A DNA stretch of 21,164 nt, from assembly GCA_017517815.1 (NCBI GenBank), contig JAFWYA010000042.1:1-21164 (forward strand), read 5' to 3'. Position 1 is the stretch's first letter; every line of letters begins with the position of its first letter. Under the pieces are notes generated by a model, which was not told the DNA's origin, did not search any database, and saw only the letters and a program-made list of their open reading frames with translations. The DNA comes from Clostridia bacterium (GTDB lineage Bacteria > Bacillota_A > Clostridia > Christensenellales > Aristaeellaceae). The position numbers and the translations under genes are program-made. This document shows, piece by piece, positions 6,942-14,770 of this stretch.

Positions 6942-9068
6942 TTACTGGTCGTCATCCATATCGAGGCCGTCAAAGAGCGTTGGCTCAAAGCAGGCGCCAT
7001 TGCCGCAGTCCAGATCCACGTCGATATCGCCCACGAAGATCTGATCCTCTTTGCCCAAGGCTCCGGGAATGATGGAGAAGGTGTTGGAAATGCCGTCTTT
7101 AGCGTCCTTGTAGGGCAATTTAGCCACGGAAGCGAGCGATGCGATAGCGCCGTGGGTATCGCGCCGGTGCATGGGATTTGCGCCGGGAGCAAAGGGCTCG
7201 CCCTTTTTGCGCCCGTCCGGGGTGGAGCCGGTCGCCTTGCCGTATACTACGTTGGAGGTAATGGTCAAAATGGAAGTGGTCGGAACAGAATCACGGTACG
7301 TGTGATTCTTGCGGATGTGCTCCATAAAGCGATGCACAATGCCGCGGGCGATGTTGTCTACACGGTCGTCATCGTTGCCGTACTTGGGGAAATCGCCTTC
7401 TGTTTCATAGTCCACAGCCATACCCGTTTCATCGCGGATGACTCGGACCTTCGCAAATTTGATTGCGGAAAGAGAGTCAGCCACAACGGACAGGCCGGCG
7501 ATGCCCGTAGCAAACCAGCGGGTCACGTTCTTGTCATGCAGCGCCATCTGCAAACGTTCATAGCAATACTTGTCGTGCATATAGTGGATGACATTGAGGG
7601 TGTTGACGTATACTTCCGCCAGCCAGCGCATCATGGCGTCAAACTTGTCCATGACTTCCTCGTAATCCAGATACTCCGAGGTGATGGGCGTAAACTTCGG
7701 CCCCACCTGCTTGTGGCTGATTTCATCTACGCCGCCGTTAATGGCATAGAGCAGGCATTTGGCCAAATTGGCGCGCGCGCCGAAGAACTGCATCTCAAGA
7801 CCGATCTTCATGGAAGAAACACAGCAGGCAATGGCATAATCATCGCCGTGGGTAAAGCGCATCATATCGTCGTTTTCATACTGAATGGAGGAGGACTCAA
7901 TGGAGGTCTTCGCACAGAAGCGCTTGAAATTGTCCGGCAGATGAATGGACCAGAGAACCGTCAGGTTCGGTTCGGGAGACGGGCCGAGGTTCTTGAGCGT
8001 ATGCAAATAACGGTAGCTCATCTTGGTGACCAGATGGCGTCCGTCAATGGCCACGCCGCCGATGGACTCCGTAACCCATTGCGGGTCGCCGGAGAACAGC
8101 TGGTTGTATTCGGGAGTGCGGGCAAACTTCACCATGCGCAGCTTCATGATGAAGTGATCGACCATCTCCTGAATTTCACTTTCGGTATACAGGCCCTTTC
8201 TAAGATCGCGTTCAGCGTAAATATCCAGGAAGGTCGATGTGCGGCCCAGGGACATGGCGGCGCCGTTTTGCTCCTTGATTGCTCCCAGATAGCCAAAATA
8301 CAGCCACTGAATAGCCTCCTTCACATCCTTGGCAGGACGGGAGATATCGTAACCGTAGCTGGCTGCCATGACCTTGAGCTCCTGCAGTGCGCGAATCTGT
8401 TCAGACAGTTCTTCGCGCTGCTGAATGACGTGATAATACATGGCGGAGCGGGTTGTTTCCTTCTGCTCCAGCTTGTCTGCAATGAGACGGTCCACGCCGT
8501 ACAGAGCCACACGGCGATAGTCGCCGATGATTCGGCCGCGGCCATAGGCATCCGGCAGACCTGTGATGATATGGCTGGACCGGCAGGCGCGCATCTCCGG
8601 CGTGTAAGCGTCAAACACGCCCGCGTTGTGCGTTTTGCGGTGGATGGTGAAGAACTCGCTCATCTTCGGGTCAATTTCGTAGCCGTGATCCTTGCAGGCC
8701 TTTTCGGCAACGCGAATGCCGCCATAGGGCATAAACGCGCGCTTAAAGGGCTTGTCCGTCTGCAGACCAACGATCTTTTCTTTCGTTTGATCCAGATAGC
8801 CAGGGCCATGGGAGGTGATGGTGGAAATGACCTCGGTGTCCATGTCCAGAACACCGCCTTTGGCAATTTCCTCTTTGGTCAGCTCACCAACCTGCTGCCA
8901 CAGATCAAGGGTATCCTGGGTCGGTCCTTCAAGAAAATCTTCATTTCCATCGTAAGGCGTATAGTTGTGCTGGATAAAGCTTCTGACGTTGACCTCTCTG
9001 CACCAGGTCGCCGTTTCAAAGCCATCCCATTCTTCAAACTGATAATCCATGTAATCCAGGTGATCCAT
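6942..9068 (-). CDS. Pyruvate formate-lyase large subunit without glycyl-radical domain
   Basis: 708 residues from ATG 9066-9068, which has AAGGAG eight bases upstream; the frame is open further back but that sequence is promoter and leader. It converts pyruvate and CoA to acetyl-CoA and formate. The active-site pair Cys415-Cys416 (AIACCVSSM) lines up with Cys418/419 of E. coli PFL, and [14 protein letters not shown] and [17 protein letters not shown] are typical. After [13 protein letters not shown] the protein departs from the family: an acidic tail with [12 protein letters not shown] and ending DMDDDQ replaces the glycyl-radical domain, which is supplied by the next gene. Probably co-transcribed with that gene, pflA and the DUF84 gene. 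Confidence 0.95.
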   Translation of the reverse strand: MDHLDYMDYQFEEWDGFETATWCREVNVRSFIQHNYTPYDGNEDFLEGPTQDTLDLWQQVGELTKEEIAKGGVLDMDTEVISTITSHGPGYLDQTKEKIVGLQTDKPFKRAFMPYGGIRVAEKACKDHGYEIDPKMSEFFTIHRKTHNAGVFDAYTPEMRACRSSHIITGLPDAYGRGRIIGDYRRVALYGVDRLIADKLEQKETTRSAMYYHVIQQREELSEQIRALQELKVMAASYGYDISRPAKDVKEAIQWLYFGYLGAIKEQNGAAMSLGRTSTFLDIYAERDLRKGLYTESEIQEMVDHFIMKLRMVKFARTPEYNQLFSGDPQWVTESIGGVAIDGRHLVTKMSYRYLHTLKNLGPSPEPNLTVLWSIHLPDNFKRFCAKTSIESSSIQYENDDMMRFTHGDDYAIACCVSSMKIGLEMQFFGARANLAKCLLYAINGGVDEISHKQVGPKFTPITSEYLDYEEVMDKFDAMMRWLAEVYVNTLNVIHYMHDKYCYERLQMALHDKNVTRWFATGIAGLSVVADSLSAIKFAKVRVIRDETGMAVDYETEGDFPKYGNDDDRVDNIARGIVHRFMEHIRKNHTYRDSVPTTSILTITSNVVYGKATGSTPDGRKKGEPFAPGANPMHRRDTHGAIASLASVAKLPYKDAKDGISNTFSIIPGALGKEDQIFVGDIDVDLDCGNGACFEPTLFDGLDMDDDQ

Positions 9069-9170
9069 TTGCTGTCTCCTTTTCCAAAATATCATAAGCA
9101 AGGGGCACGCAATATCGGTTCGCAGTGACAGGTTACATGCTGATTTGCCATGATTTATGCAAGACATTTT

Positions 9171-9199
9171 ATTATATCATGCATCGTATATTCTCTCAA
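9171..9199 (-). promoter_or_regulatory. Sigma-A promoter of the pfl operon
   Basis: TTGAGA (9194-9199), 17 nt, TATAAT (9171-9176) on the minus strand. The predicted leader is about 95 nt. A weak TTGC-N10-GCAA symmetry occurs in that leader, but I do not assign a regulator. Confidence 0.75.
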
Positions 9200-9231
9200 C
9201 AGAAATTTGCGTTCTGAAACCAGACCGTCCA

Positions 9232-9267
9232 TTGACAGAGCAGATCACTCAAGATATGATTGATCTG
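9232..9267 (+). promoter_or_regulatory. Consensus promoter of the MATE gene with an overlapping palindromic operator
   Basis: TTGACA (9232-9237), exactly 17 nt, TATGAT (9255-9260). A perfect 7-bp inverted repeat, CAGATCA (9241-9247) and TGATCTG (9261-9267), straddles the -10. A protein bound there would block RNA polymerase, so a repressor (MarR- or TetR-like by analogy with other exporters) is likely. No such regulator gene is in this window. Confidence 0.75.
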
Positions 9268-9316
9268 TTTATGGTGCATAAGAAAAATACTGCCCGGGAA
9301 AGAGGATTGGTTTTGC

Positions 9317-10687
9317 GTGGAAGGAAATAAAGAATTTTTGGGCACAGAGCCCGTAGGAAAACTTCTGTTCAGACTGTCGATACCAACGGTTGTCGCACAG
9401 CTGGTGAATATGCTGTACAATATCGTTGACCGTATTTATATCGGTCACATGCCCGGGGATGGAAGCCTGGCACTGACGGGCGTGGGCGTATGTATGCCGC
9501 TGATCATGCTGGTTTCTGCTTTTGCAGCGCTTGTCAGTTCCGGCGGAGCGCCAAGGGCGTCTATTTTCATGGGAAAGAAGGATTCCCAGTCCGCTGAAAA
9601 AACGATGGGAAACTGCTTCAGCCTTCAGGTTGTCATTTCGATGATCCTGACTGCGGTTCTTCTTCTTTGGAACAGGGAACTGCTGCTGGCCTTTGGCGCA
9701 AGCGAAAACACCATCGGCTACGCCACGGACTATATGAGCATCTACGCCATCGGCACAGTGTTCGTACAGCTTACTCTGGGCATGAATTTCTTTATTACGG
9801 CCCAGGGTTTTACGAAGGTCTCGATGATCACGGTGCTTATTGGTGCGATTGCCAATATTGTGCTTGATCCTGTTTTCATCTTTGGTTTTCACATGGGCGT
9901 TAAGGGTGCTGCGCTGGCAACCATCATTTCACAGGCCATCTCCTGTACGTGGGTAGTATTCTTCCTTTGCAGCAAAAAAACGCGTTTGCGTTTGAAGAAA
10001 GAAAACCTCGGCCTGCAGGCCAAGATCATTCTGCCCTGCGTGGCGTTGGGTACTGCCGCTTTTATTATGCAGGCGAGCGAAAGCATCATTTCTGTTTGTT
10101 TCAACTCCTCTCTCCTTCAGTATGGCGGCGATATTGCGGTTGGCACCATGACGATCATGGTAAGCGTGATGCAGTTTGCCATGCTTCCCATGCAGGGAAT
10201 CGCCCAAGGCGCGCAGCCCATCTCAAGCTACAATTATGGCGCGCGAAATGCAGCCCGCGTGAAAAAAACCTTTAAACTGCTGCTAAGCTCCTGCCTGATT
10301 TATTCATTCGCGCTCTGGCTTGCCGTGATGATCTGCCCGTCTTTCTTTGTCAGCATCTTCACTCCGGACGAGGCGCTGATTCAGTTTGCTTCTCCCATGC
10401 TGCGAATCTATCTTGGCGGCATGTGCATTTTCGGCATTCAGATCGCTTGCCAGATGACCTTTACCTCGCTTGGAAAAGCAGTGAATTCGATCATCGTTGC
10501 GGTTTTCAGGAAGTTTGTTTTGCTGCTTCCGCTGATTTATATTATGCCGCAAATCATTGCCGACAAAACGCTGGGCGTGTACATGGCAGAACCCATTGCG
10601 GATGTGATTGCAGTTACGTTTACGGCGATTCTGTTTGCAGTCCAGTTCAAGAAGGCAATCAAAGAAATATCGTCGAATGCAGCGTAA
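9317..10687 (+). CDS. MATE-family multidrug/cation antiporter
   Basis: 456 residues from the GTG at 9317. The family opening FLGTEPVGKLLFRLSIPTVV and then AQLVNMLYNIVDRIYIGHM follows closely, so upstream in-frame codons (including ATG 9260, which lies inside the -10) are not used. There are about 12 membrane helices in two halves; the second begins near LGTAAFIMQASESIISVCFN, and the conserved GIAQGAQPISSYNYGARN motif is present. These proteins export drugs, metabolites or toxins in exchange for Na+ or H+. The gene is divergent from the pfl operon and closed by a strong terminator, so it is a single-gene unit. Confidence 0.95.
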   Translation: MEGNKEFLGTEPVGKLLFRLSIPTVVAQLVNMLYNIVDRIYIGHMPGDGSLALTGVGVCMPLIMLVSAFAALVSSGGAPRASIFMGKKDSQSAEKTMGNCFSLQVVISMILTAVLLLWNRELLLAFGASENTIGYATDYMSIYAIGTVFVQLTLGMNFFITAQGFTKVSMITVLIGAIANIVLDPVFIFGFHMGVKGAALATIISQAISCTWVVFFLCSKKTRLRLKKENLGLQAKIILPCVALGTAAFIMQASESIISVCFNSSLLQYGGDIAVGTMTIMVSVMQFAMLPMQGIAQGAQPISSYNYGARNAARVKKTFKLLLSSCLIYSFALWLAVMICPSFFVSIFTPDEALIQFASPMLRIYLGGMCIFGIQIACQMTFTSLGKAVNSIIVAVFRKFVLLLPLIYIMPQIIADKTLGVYMAEPIADVIAVTFTAILFAVQFKKAIKEISSNAA

Positions 10688-10746
10688 ATCAATGGAATAA
10701 AGGGCCTGCTGCAAAAATGATCAATTTGATTTCTGTGCAGTGCTCA

Positions 10747-10788
10747 AAAAAATCCGCCTTCAAGCATCGCTTGAGGGCGGATTTTTTT
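10747..10788 (+). terminator. Terminator of the MATE gene
   Basis: AATCCGCCTTCAAGC (10751-10765) pairs with GCTTGAGGGCGGATT (one wobble pair) and is followed by seven T's. A run of A's on the other side makes it a plausible stop for the convergent thioredoxin reductase transcript as well. Confidence 0.9.
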
Positions 10789-10895
10789 ATGCAACTGCTT
10801 TTCGTCTGAACACAGCAGCCGCTATATGCAAAGCCGGCTGGAGAGTCTGGCAGGATGGCTGCCGCAGAAGAGGTCCTTTTTTTGAAATGGATGAG

Positions 10896-12155
10896 TCAGG
10901 AGCAGCCCGCCAGAAATTCTTCCGCCATGTGAACGGCCACGGCTCCGTCTGCCACAGCGGTGACCACCTGCCGCAGCAGCTTGGTTCGCACATCGCCTAC
11001 GGCGTATACGCCGGGGATGCCGGTTTCAGTGGTTTCGCCTGCAACGATGTAACCGCCCTTGTCCAGCTCAATCTGATCTGCAACAAGCTCCGTGGCGGGC
11101 TTTCTGCCGACGCTGACAAACAGGCCGTCTGCTGCAACTTCCGTTTCTTCACCGGTGTGCACATCCTTCAGCCGTACGCCGGTGAGCTTGTCTCCGTGGA
11201 GAAGCTCCGTCACCACACTGTTCCAGCGGAATTCCACATTCTCTGCTTTTAGCAGGGGCTCATGGTAGATCTTTGTTGCACGGAGTGTATCCCTGCGGTG
11301 AACGATGATCACCTGTTTTGCAATGCGGCTCAGAAGCAGCGCATCCGCTGCCGCCGTATTGCCGCCGCCTACGACTACAACGGTTTTTCCTTTATAGAAC
11401 ATGCCGTCACAGGCCGCGCAGTAGGCCACGCCCCGTCCGACCAGTTCCTTTTCATTGGGAACGCCAAGTTCTCTGGGATTTGCGCCCGTCGCCAGCACGA
11501 TGGTCTTGCCATAGAAGACTCCTTCGCTGGTTTCGACCTTCTTCGGGTTGGCCTTCAGATCCAAGCTGTGAACTTCGGCATTCTGCGTTTTAGCGCCAAA
11601 GCGTTCCGCCTGCTTCTGCATCTGATCCGCCAGTTCCCAGCCGCCGATGCCGTCCATAAAACCAGGATAGTTGTCAATCTGATGGGTCAGCGCCATCTGA
11701 CCGCCTGCGGAGAGCTTTTCAATCACCAGTGTATCGAGTCCGGCTCTTGCTGCGTACAGCGCCGCTGTGTATCCGCCGGGCCCGCCGCCGATGATAAGCA
11801 TATCGTAAACATGTGCGTCGACTTCCTTTTTCCGCTCGGGCAGGATGCCGGAGAGGAATGCATCGATGGCTGCTTTGGATTCGGGCGCAACGGTGGAAGC
11901 AACGGGATTGCCATCCACATACAGCCTGAGCGTCGGAATCAGTTCGACCTGCAGTTCGTTCCAGAGCCTGTCATCCTCGTCCATATCAACCTTAACGACT
12001 TCCAGTGTGCCTGCATACTGCTCAGCGATCTGTTCATAGGCCGGGTTGATCTTGCGGCAGTGCGGGCACCAGGGCGCCCAGAAATCCACCAGAAAAGTGG
12101 TTTTGTTCTCTATCATTTCCTTGAGCTTCTTCGCGTTTATGTTCATAGCGGCCAT
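10896..12155 (-). CDS. Thioredoxin/thioredoxin-reductase fusion (N-terminal Trx, C-terminal TrxR)
   Basis: 419 residues from ATG 12153-12155 (AAAGGAG eight bases upstream). Residues 1-108 are a thioredoxin fold with WAPWCPHC (Cys30, Cys33) and the cis-proline IPT at 73-75. A short charged linker (PERKKEVDAH) leads to a complete low-molecular-weight NADPH-thioredoxin reductase: FAD loop IIGGGPGG (121-128), redox pair CAAC (246-249), NADPH loop VVGGGNTAAAD, HRR, and the C-terminal FAD motif GVYAVGDVR. The fused Trx has CPHC, as in DsbA, not CGPC. A free CGPC thioredoxin is encoded 1 kb away. The gene is divergent from the SDR gene and has a Crp-type box at its promoter. Confidence 0.93.
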   Translation of the reverse strand: MAAMNINAKKLKEMIENKTTFLVDFWAPWCPHCRKINPAYEQIAEQYAGTLEVVKVDMDEDDRLWNELQVELIPTLRLYVDGNPVASTVAPESKAAIDAFLSGILPERKKEVDAHVYDMLIIGGGPGGYTAALYAARAGLDTLVIEKLSAGGQMALTHQIDNYPGFMDGIGGWELADQMQKQAERFGAKTQNAEVHSLDLKANPKKVETSEGVFYGKTIVLATGANPRELGVPNEKELVGRGVAYCAACDGMFYKGKTVVVVGGGNTAAADALLLSRIAKQVIIVHRRDTLRATKIYHEPLLKAENVEFRWNSVVTELLHGDKLTGVRLKDVHTGEETEVAADGLFVSVGRKPATELVADQIELDKGGYIVAGETTETGIPGVYAVGDVRTKLLRQVVTAVADGAVAVHMAEEFLAGCS

Positions 12156-12186
12156 TGTGCCAGCTCCTTTCGTTTGTTCTGACTGT

Positions 12187-12228
12187 AGTATACCCGAAAC
12201 CGTTCGTACCTTCCGTGATGAAATCACA
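12187..12228 (-). promoter_or_regulatory. Crp/Fnr-type box and -10 of the Trx-TrxR fusion gene
   Basis: On the minus strand TGTGATTTCATCACGG (12213-12228) is followed by TATACT (12187-12192). The core GTGA-N5-TCAC is 22 nt from the -10 and centred near -41. No -35 hexamer is recognisable, as expected for an activator-dependent class II promoter. The leader is about 25 nt. Confidence 0.75.
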
Positions 12229-12288
12229 CAGAACGTGCAGGAATCATTTACTGTAAAATACCTCCTTGAGAGCCATCTGAAACAGAAA

Positions 12289-12330
12289 TGTGATGTTGTC
12301 ACGGTAGAATATCAGAAAAACGGGTATGAT
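12289..12330 (+). promoter_or_regulatory. Crp/Fnr-type box and -10 of the SDR gene
   Basis: TGTGATGTTGTCACGG (12289-12304) and TATGAT (12325-12330), with 22 nt between core and -10. It points away from the box at 12213-12228, so the intergenic region holds two divergent promoters of identical design. Confidence 0.75.
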
Positions 12331-12361
12331 ACAGCCATCAACCAGCAAGGAGGTTCTCAGA

Positions 12362-13108
12362 ATGAGACTCAAGGATAAAGTAGCTATCATCACTGGCGGC
12401 AGCAGAGGGATCGGCTATGCGACCGCAGACAAGTTTCTCAAGGAAGGGGCAAAGGTTATTCTGACTGCAAGCACACAGGCGTCCGCCGACAAGGCTGTGG
12501 CTCAGTTGAAAGAAAAGCATCCCAATGCGACGGTTGCAGGTATCAGTCCCAATCTGTCCAGCCTGGACTCCGTTCGATCGGCTTTCAAAGAAGCAACATC
12601 CCAATACGGATGCGTGGACATTCTGGTCAACAACGCAGGTGTATCAGAGAGCACTTCCTTTATGGAGTACACGGAAGAAACCTATGACAAGGTGATGGAT
12701 CTGAACGTCAAGGGTGTGTTTAATGCCACGCGTGCCGCAGCTGAGTGCATGACCGCCAGAGGAACCGGCGTCATCCTCTCCACATCCTCGATGGTCAGTC
12801 TTACCGGCCAGCCCAGCGGCTTTGCGTATCCGGCATCCAAGTTCGCGGTGAATGGTCTGACGGTTTCCCTTGCCCGGGAGCTGGGGCCCAAGGGCATCCG
12901 GGTCAACGCCGTCGCGCCCGGCATTACGGAGACAGACATGATGAAGGCTGTGCCCAGGGAAGTCATTGATCCCATGATCGCGCGTATCCCGCTGAAACGT
13001 CTGGGACAGCCGGAGGACATCGCAAACGCCTTTGCATTCCTCGCCTCGGACGAAGCATCTTACATCACCGGCGTTGTGCTGAGCGTGGATGGCATGGCAA
13101 GAACCTGA
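12362..13108 (+). CDS. SDR-family NAD(P)-dependent oxidoreductase (FabG-like)
   Basis: 248 residues. TGGSRGIG (cofactor loop), NNAG, the catalytic Ser in STSSMVS and YPASK (Tyr-x3-Lys) are all present, and the C-terminus VLSVDGM matches the classical SDR family closest to 3-oxoacyl-ACP reductases. The ATG at 12362 follows a perfect AGGAGG. The substrate cannot be told: it is not next to fatty-acid genes but between the thioredoxin reductase fusion and thioredoxin, under the same type of Crp box, so a role in reducing a carbonyl formed under redox stress is possible (inference). Confidence 0.9.
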   Translation: MRLKDKVAIITGGSRGIGYATADKFLKEGAKVILTASTQASADKAVAQLKEKHPNATVAGISPNLSSLDSVRSAFKEATSQYGCVDILVNNAGVSESTSFMEYTEETYDKVMDLNVKGVFNATRAAAECMTARGTGVILSTSSMVSLTGQPSGFAYPASKFAVNGLTVSLARELGPKGIRVNAVAPGITETDMMKAVPREVIDPMIARIPLKRLGQPEDIANAFAFLASDEASYITGVVLSVDGMART

Positions 13109-13110
13109 TA

Positions 13111-13153
13111 CGGTGACAACATCACAGAAGCAAATCAAAACATCTGGTATCAT
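13111..13153 (+). promoter_or_regulatory. Crp/Fnr-type box and -10 of the thioredoxin gene
   Basis: CGGTGACAACATCACA (13111-13126; reverse complement TGTGATGTTGTCACCG) begins two bases after the SDR stop codon. TATCAT lies at 13148-13153, again 22 nt from the core. The leader is about 21 nt. Confidence 0.75.
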
Positions 13154-13180
13154 ACAACAGAAAAAAGGGAGGAAAATAAG

Positions 13181-13486
13181 ATGTCTGCTATCAATATCAA
13201 TCAATCCAATTTTCAGAATGAAGTCATGAACTCCGACAAACCCGTCCTGCTGGACTTCTGGGCTCCCTGGTGCGGCCCCTGCCGCATGGTGGTTCCCATC
13301 GTTGAGGAAATTGCCCGCGAACGCGATGACATTAAGGTCGGCAAGATCAATGTGGACGAAAACCCCGAGCTGGCCGGACAGTTTGGCGTGATGAGCATTC
13401 CCACGCTGGTGGTCATGAAGAACGGTAAGATCGTCAATCAATCCATGGGCGCCAAACCCAAGAGCGCTATTCTTGCAATGCTCTAA
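13181..13486 (+). CDS. trxA: Thioredoxin
   Basis: 101 residues with WAPWCGPC (Cys31, Cys34), the cis-Pro motif SIPTL and a normal thioredoxin length. It donates electrons to protein disulfides and to enzymes such as peroxidases and reductases, and is itself reduced by thioredoxin reductase, here presumably the fusion protein encoded at 10896-12155. It has its own Crp-box promoter in the gap behind the SDR gene and a good ribosome site (GGGAGG). No terminator hairpin follows, so transcripts may continue into the desulfoferrodoxin gene. Confidence 0.97.
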   Translation: MSAININQSNFQNEVMNSDKPVLLDFWAPWCGPCRMVVPIVEEIARERDDIKVGKINVDENPELAGQFGVMSIPTLVVMKNGKIVNQSMGAKPKSAILAML

Positions 13487-13493
13487 AAAAAAG

Positions 13494-13529
13494 TTGTTTC
13501 ACTTCTGCACGCCTGGTATATAATATAAT
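13494..13529 (+). promoter_or_regulatory. Sigma-A promoter of desulfoferrodoxin
   Basis: TTGTTT (13494-13499) and, 17 nt on, TATATAATATAAT, which offers overlapping -10 hexamers from 13517. Unlike its neighbours it has no GTGA-N5-TCAC box, so it is likely constitutive or otherwise controlled. Confidence 0.6.
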
Positions 13530-13561
13530 CGTCAAAAGCAATATGACAGGAGGTTTCCCTT

Positions 13562-13939
13562 ATGAATACAAAGTTTTATATCTGCCGTACCTGTGGTAAT
13601 ATCATTCAGAAGATCCATGATTCCCGCGTTCCCGTTATGTGCTGCGGAAAGCCGATGGAAGAGCTGGTTCCCAATACCGTCGAAGCCAGCAACGAGAAGC
13701 ACCTGCCTGCCGTGACCGTTGAAGACGGCGTGGTCAACGTCAACGTGGGCAGCGTCAATCATCCGATGGCCGATGAGCACTACATTGAATGGGTCTATGT
13801 TGAGACTGAAAACGGCGGCCAGCGCAAGGATCTCAAGCCCGGCGACGAACCCAATGTGACCTTCAGCCTCCACAACGACAAGGCTGTTGCTGTATACGCC
13901 TACTGCAATCTCCACGGCCTGTGGAAGACGGAACTGTAA
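13562..13939 (+). CDS. Desulfoferrodoxin (2Fe superoxide reductase)
   Basis: 125 residues. Cys8, Cys11, Cys27 and Cys28 form the N-terminal rubredoxin-like Fe(Cys)4 centre. The catalytic Fe(His)4Cys centre is given by His47 (in EKH), His67, His73, Cys115 and His118. It reduces superoxide to hydrogen peroxide without making oxygen, taking electrons from rubredoxin, which is encoded 67 bases downstream. This is the usual oxygen defence of strict anaerobes. AGGAGG precedes the ATG. Confidence 0.97.
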   Translation: MNTKFYICRTCGNIIQKIHDSRVPVMCCGKPMEELVPNTVEASNEKHLPAVTVEDGVVNVNVGSVNHPMADEHYIEWVYVETENGGQRKDLKPGDEPNVTFSLHNDKAVAVYAYCNLHGLWKTEL

Positions 13940-14006
13940 TTTCAGGATTACGAAAAGTGAGCGATTGCTCTGAAACATCCAAAATTGGAAATATAGGGAG
14001 GTTTTG

Positions 14007-14165
14007 ATGATGAAATACGTTTGCGATGTTTGTGGCTGGGAATACGACGAGGAGCAGGGCTATCCTGAGAGCGGTATCGCTCCCGGCACCAAGTGGGAGG
14101 ACATCCCGGAAGATTTTGAGTGCCCGCTCTGTTCTGTCGGCAAGGATCAGTTTTCTGAAGCCTGA
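14007..14165 (+). CDS. Rubredoxin
   Basis: 52 residues, [20 protein letters not shown] and on, with Cys6, Cys9, Cys39 and Cys42 as the Fe(Cys)4 ligands and the family stretch [26 protein letters not shown] stands seven bases before the first of two adjacent ATG codons (14007 and 14010; either may be used). It is the natural electron donor of the superoxide reductase just upstream, and with no terminator between them the two are probably one transcript. A strong terminator follows. Confidence 0.97.
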   Translation: MMKYVCDVCGWEYDEEQGYPESGIAPGTKWEDIPEDFECPLCSVGKDQFSEA

Positions 14166-14175
14166 TTGGTTTTTC

Positions 14176-14215
14176 AACGCTGTGCAGCCCGCTTGCTGCA
14201 CGGCGTTTCTTTTTC
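14176..14215 (+). terminator. Terminator after rubredoxin
   Basis: AACGCTGTGCAGC (14176-14188) with GCTGCACGGCGTT (14195-14207, one wobble), then TTTCTTTTT. It begins 10 bases after the rubredoxin stop. Confidence 0.9.
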
Positions 14216-14243
14216 ATTTGCTTTGCCCACCGACAGGCCCTTG

Positions 14244-14285
14244 TGTGATATCATCACGGAAAACTGTGCTTGTTTGCGATAGAAT
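14244..14285 (+). promoter_or_regulatory. Crp/Fnr-type box and -10 of the rhodanese lipoprotein gene
   Basis: TGTGATATCATCACGG (14244-14259) and TAGAAT (14280-14285), 22 nt between core and -10, as in the other three. The leader to ATG 14316 is about 24 nt. Confidence 0.75.
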
Positions 14286-14315
14286 CAGGTCAAACAAACG
14301 CAAGGAGGAATTTCA

Positions 14316-14711
14316 ATGAAAAGAATGCTGCCCATGTTTCTGCTTTTATCCCTTACTCTCACCGGATGCGCAGCGTCCGCACCTGTTTCTGAAGCGAATA
14401 CCTACCGCCAGATCACCATGTCGGAAGCGGTTAAGTTGATGGAAGAGGAAGAAAACTATATCATCCTGGATGTGCGTACCGAGCAGGAATATGCGGCAGG
14501 ACATATTCCTGGCGCAATGGTTATCCCGAATGAAACGATTGGCACAGAAGAGATTTCTCAGCTGCCTGATCGGGATCAGCTGATCATGGTCTACTGCCGC
14601 AGCGGAAACCGCTCCAGGCAGGCCTCCGATAAGCTGGTTAAGCTGGGATACACCAACATTGTCGAATTCGGCGGGATCATCGACTGGCCCGGCGAGATCG
14701 TTACGGATTAA
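14316..14711 (+). CDS. Rhodanese-domain lipoprotein
   Basis: 131 residues. The N-terminus MKRMLPMFLLLSLTLTGC is a lipoprotein signal with lipobox LTGC (Cys18 lipidated), so the mature protein sits on the outer face of the membrane. A single rhodanese domain follows (DVRTEQEYAAGHIPGA), with active-site Cys94 in CRSGNRSRQA. Such proteins carry sulfane sulfur or handle thiol oxidation products; the exact substrate is unknown. It has the same Crp-type box as the thioredoxin genes. AAGGAGG precedes the ATG. Confidence 0.92.
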   Translation: MKRMLPMFLLLSLTLTGCAASAPVSEANTYRQITMSEAVKLMEEEENYIILDVRTEQEYAAGHIPGAMVIPNETIGTEEISQLPDRDQLIMVYCRSGNRSRQASDKLVKLGYTNIVEFGGIIDWPGEIVTD

Positions 14712-14731
14712 GCCAAAGCGTATCCATAAAA

Positions 14732-14767
14732 AACGCCCTGTACAGTTTCGATTCTGTACAGGGCGTT
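14732..14767. terminator. Shared terminator between the convergent rhodanese and Crp/Fnr genes
   Basis: A perfect 14-bp stem AACGCCCTGTACAG (14732-14745) / CTGTACAGGGCGTT (14754-14767) with an 8-nt loop. Six A's on the left give the minus-strand transcript of the regulator a U-tract; the plus side is weaker. Confidence 0.85.
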
Positions 14768-14770
14768 CAT

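Noticed and set aside
6693..9128. An 811-codon plus-strand open frame opposite pyruvate formate-lyase
   Set aside because: The minus strand encodes a clear PFL and glycyl-radical subunit. The plus frame has no recognisable domain and follows from codon bias.
9100..9170. Rex- or FNR-like site in the pfl leader (TTGC-N10-GCAA, GTGACAGGTTAC)
   Set aside because: Only four-base arms and poor symmetry; not distinguishable from chance.
13494..13561. Crp-type box for desulfoferrodoxin
   Set aside because: Searched on both strands; no GTGA-N5-TCAC and a normal sigma-A -35 is present instead.
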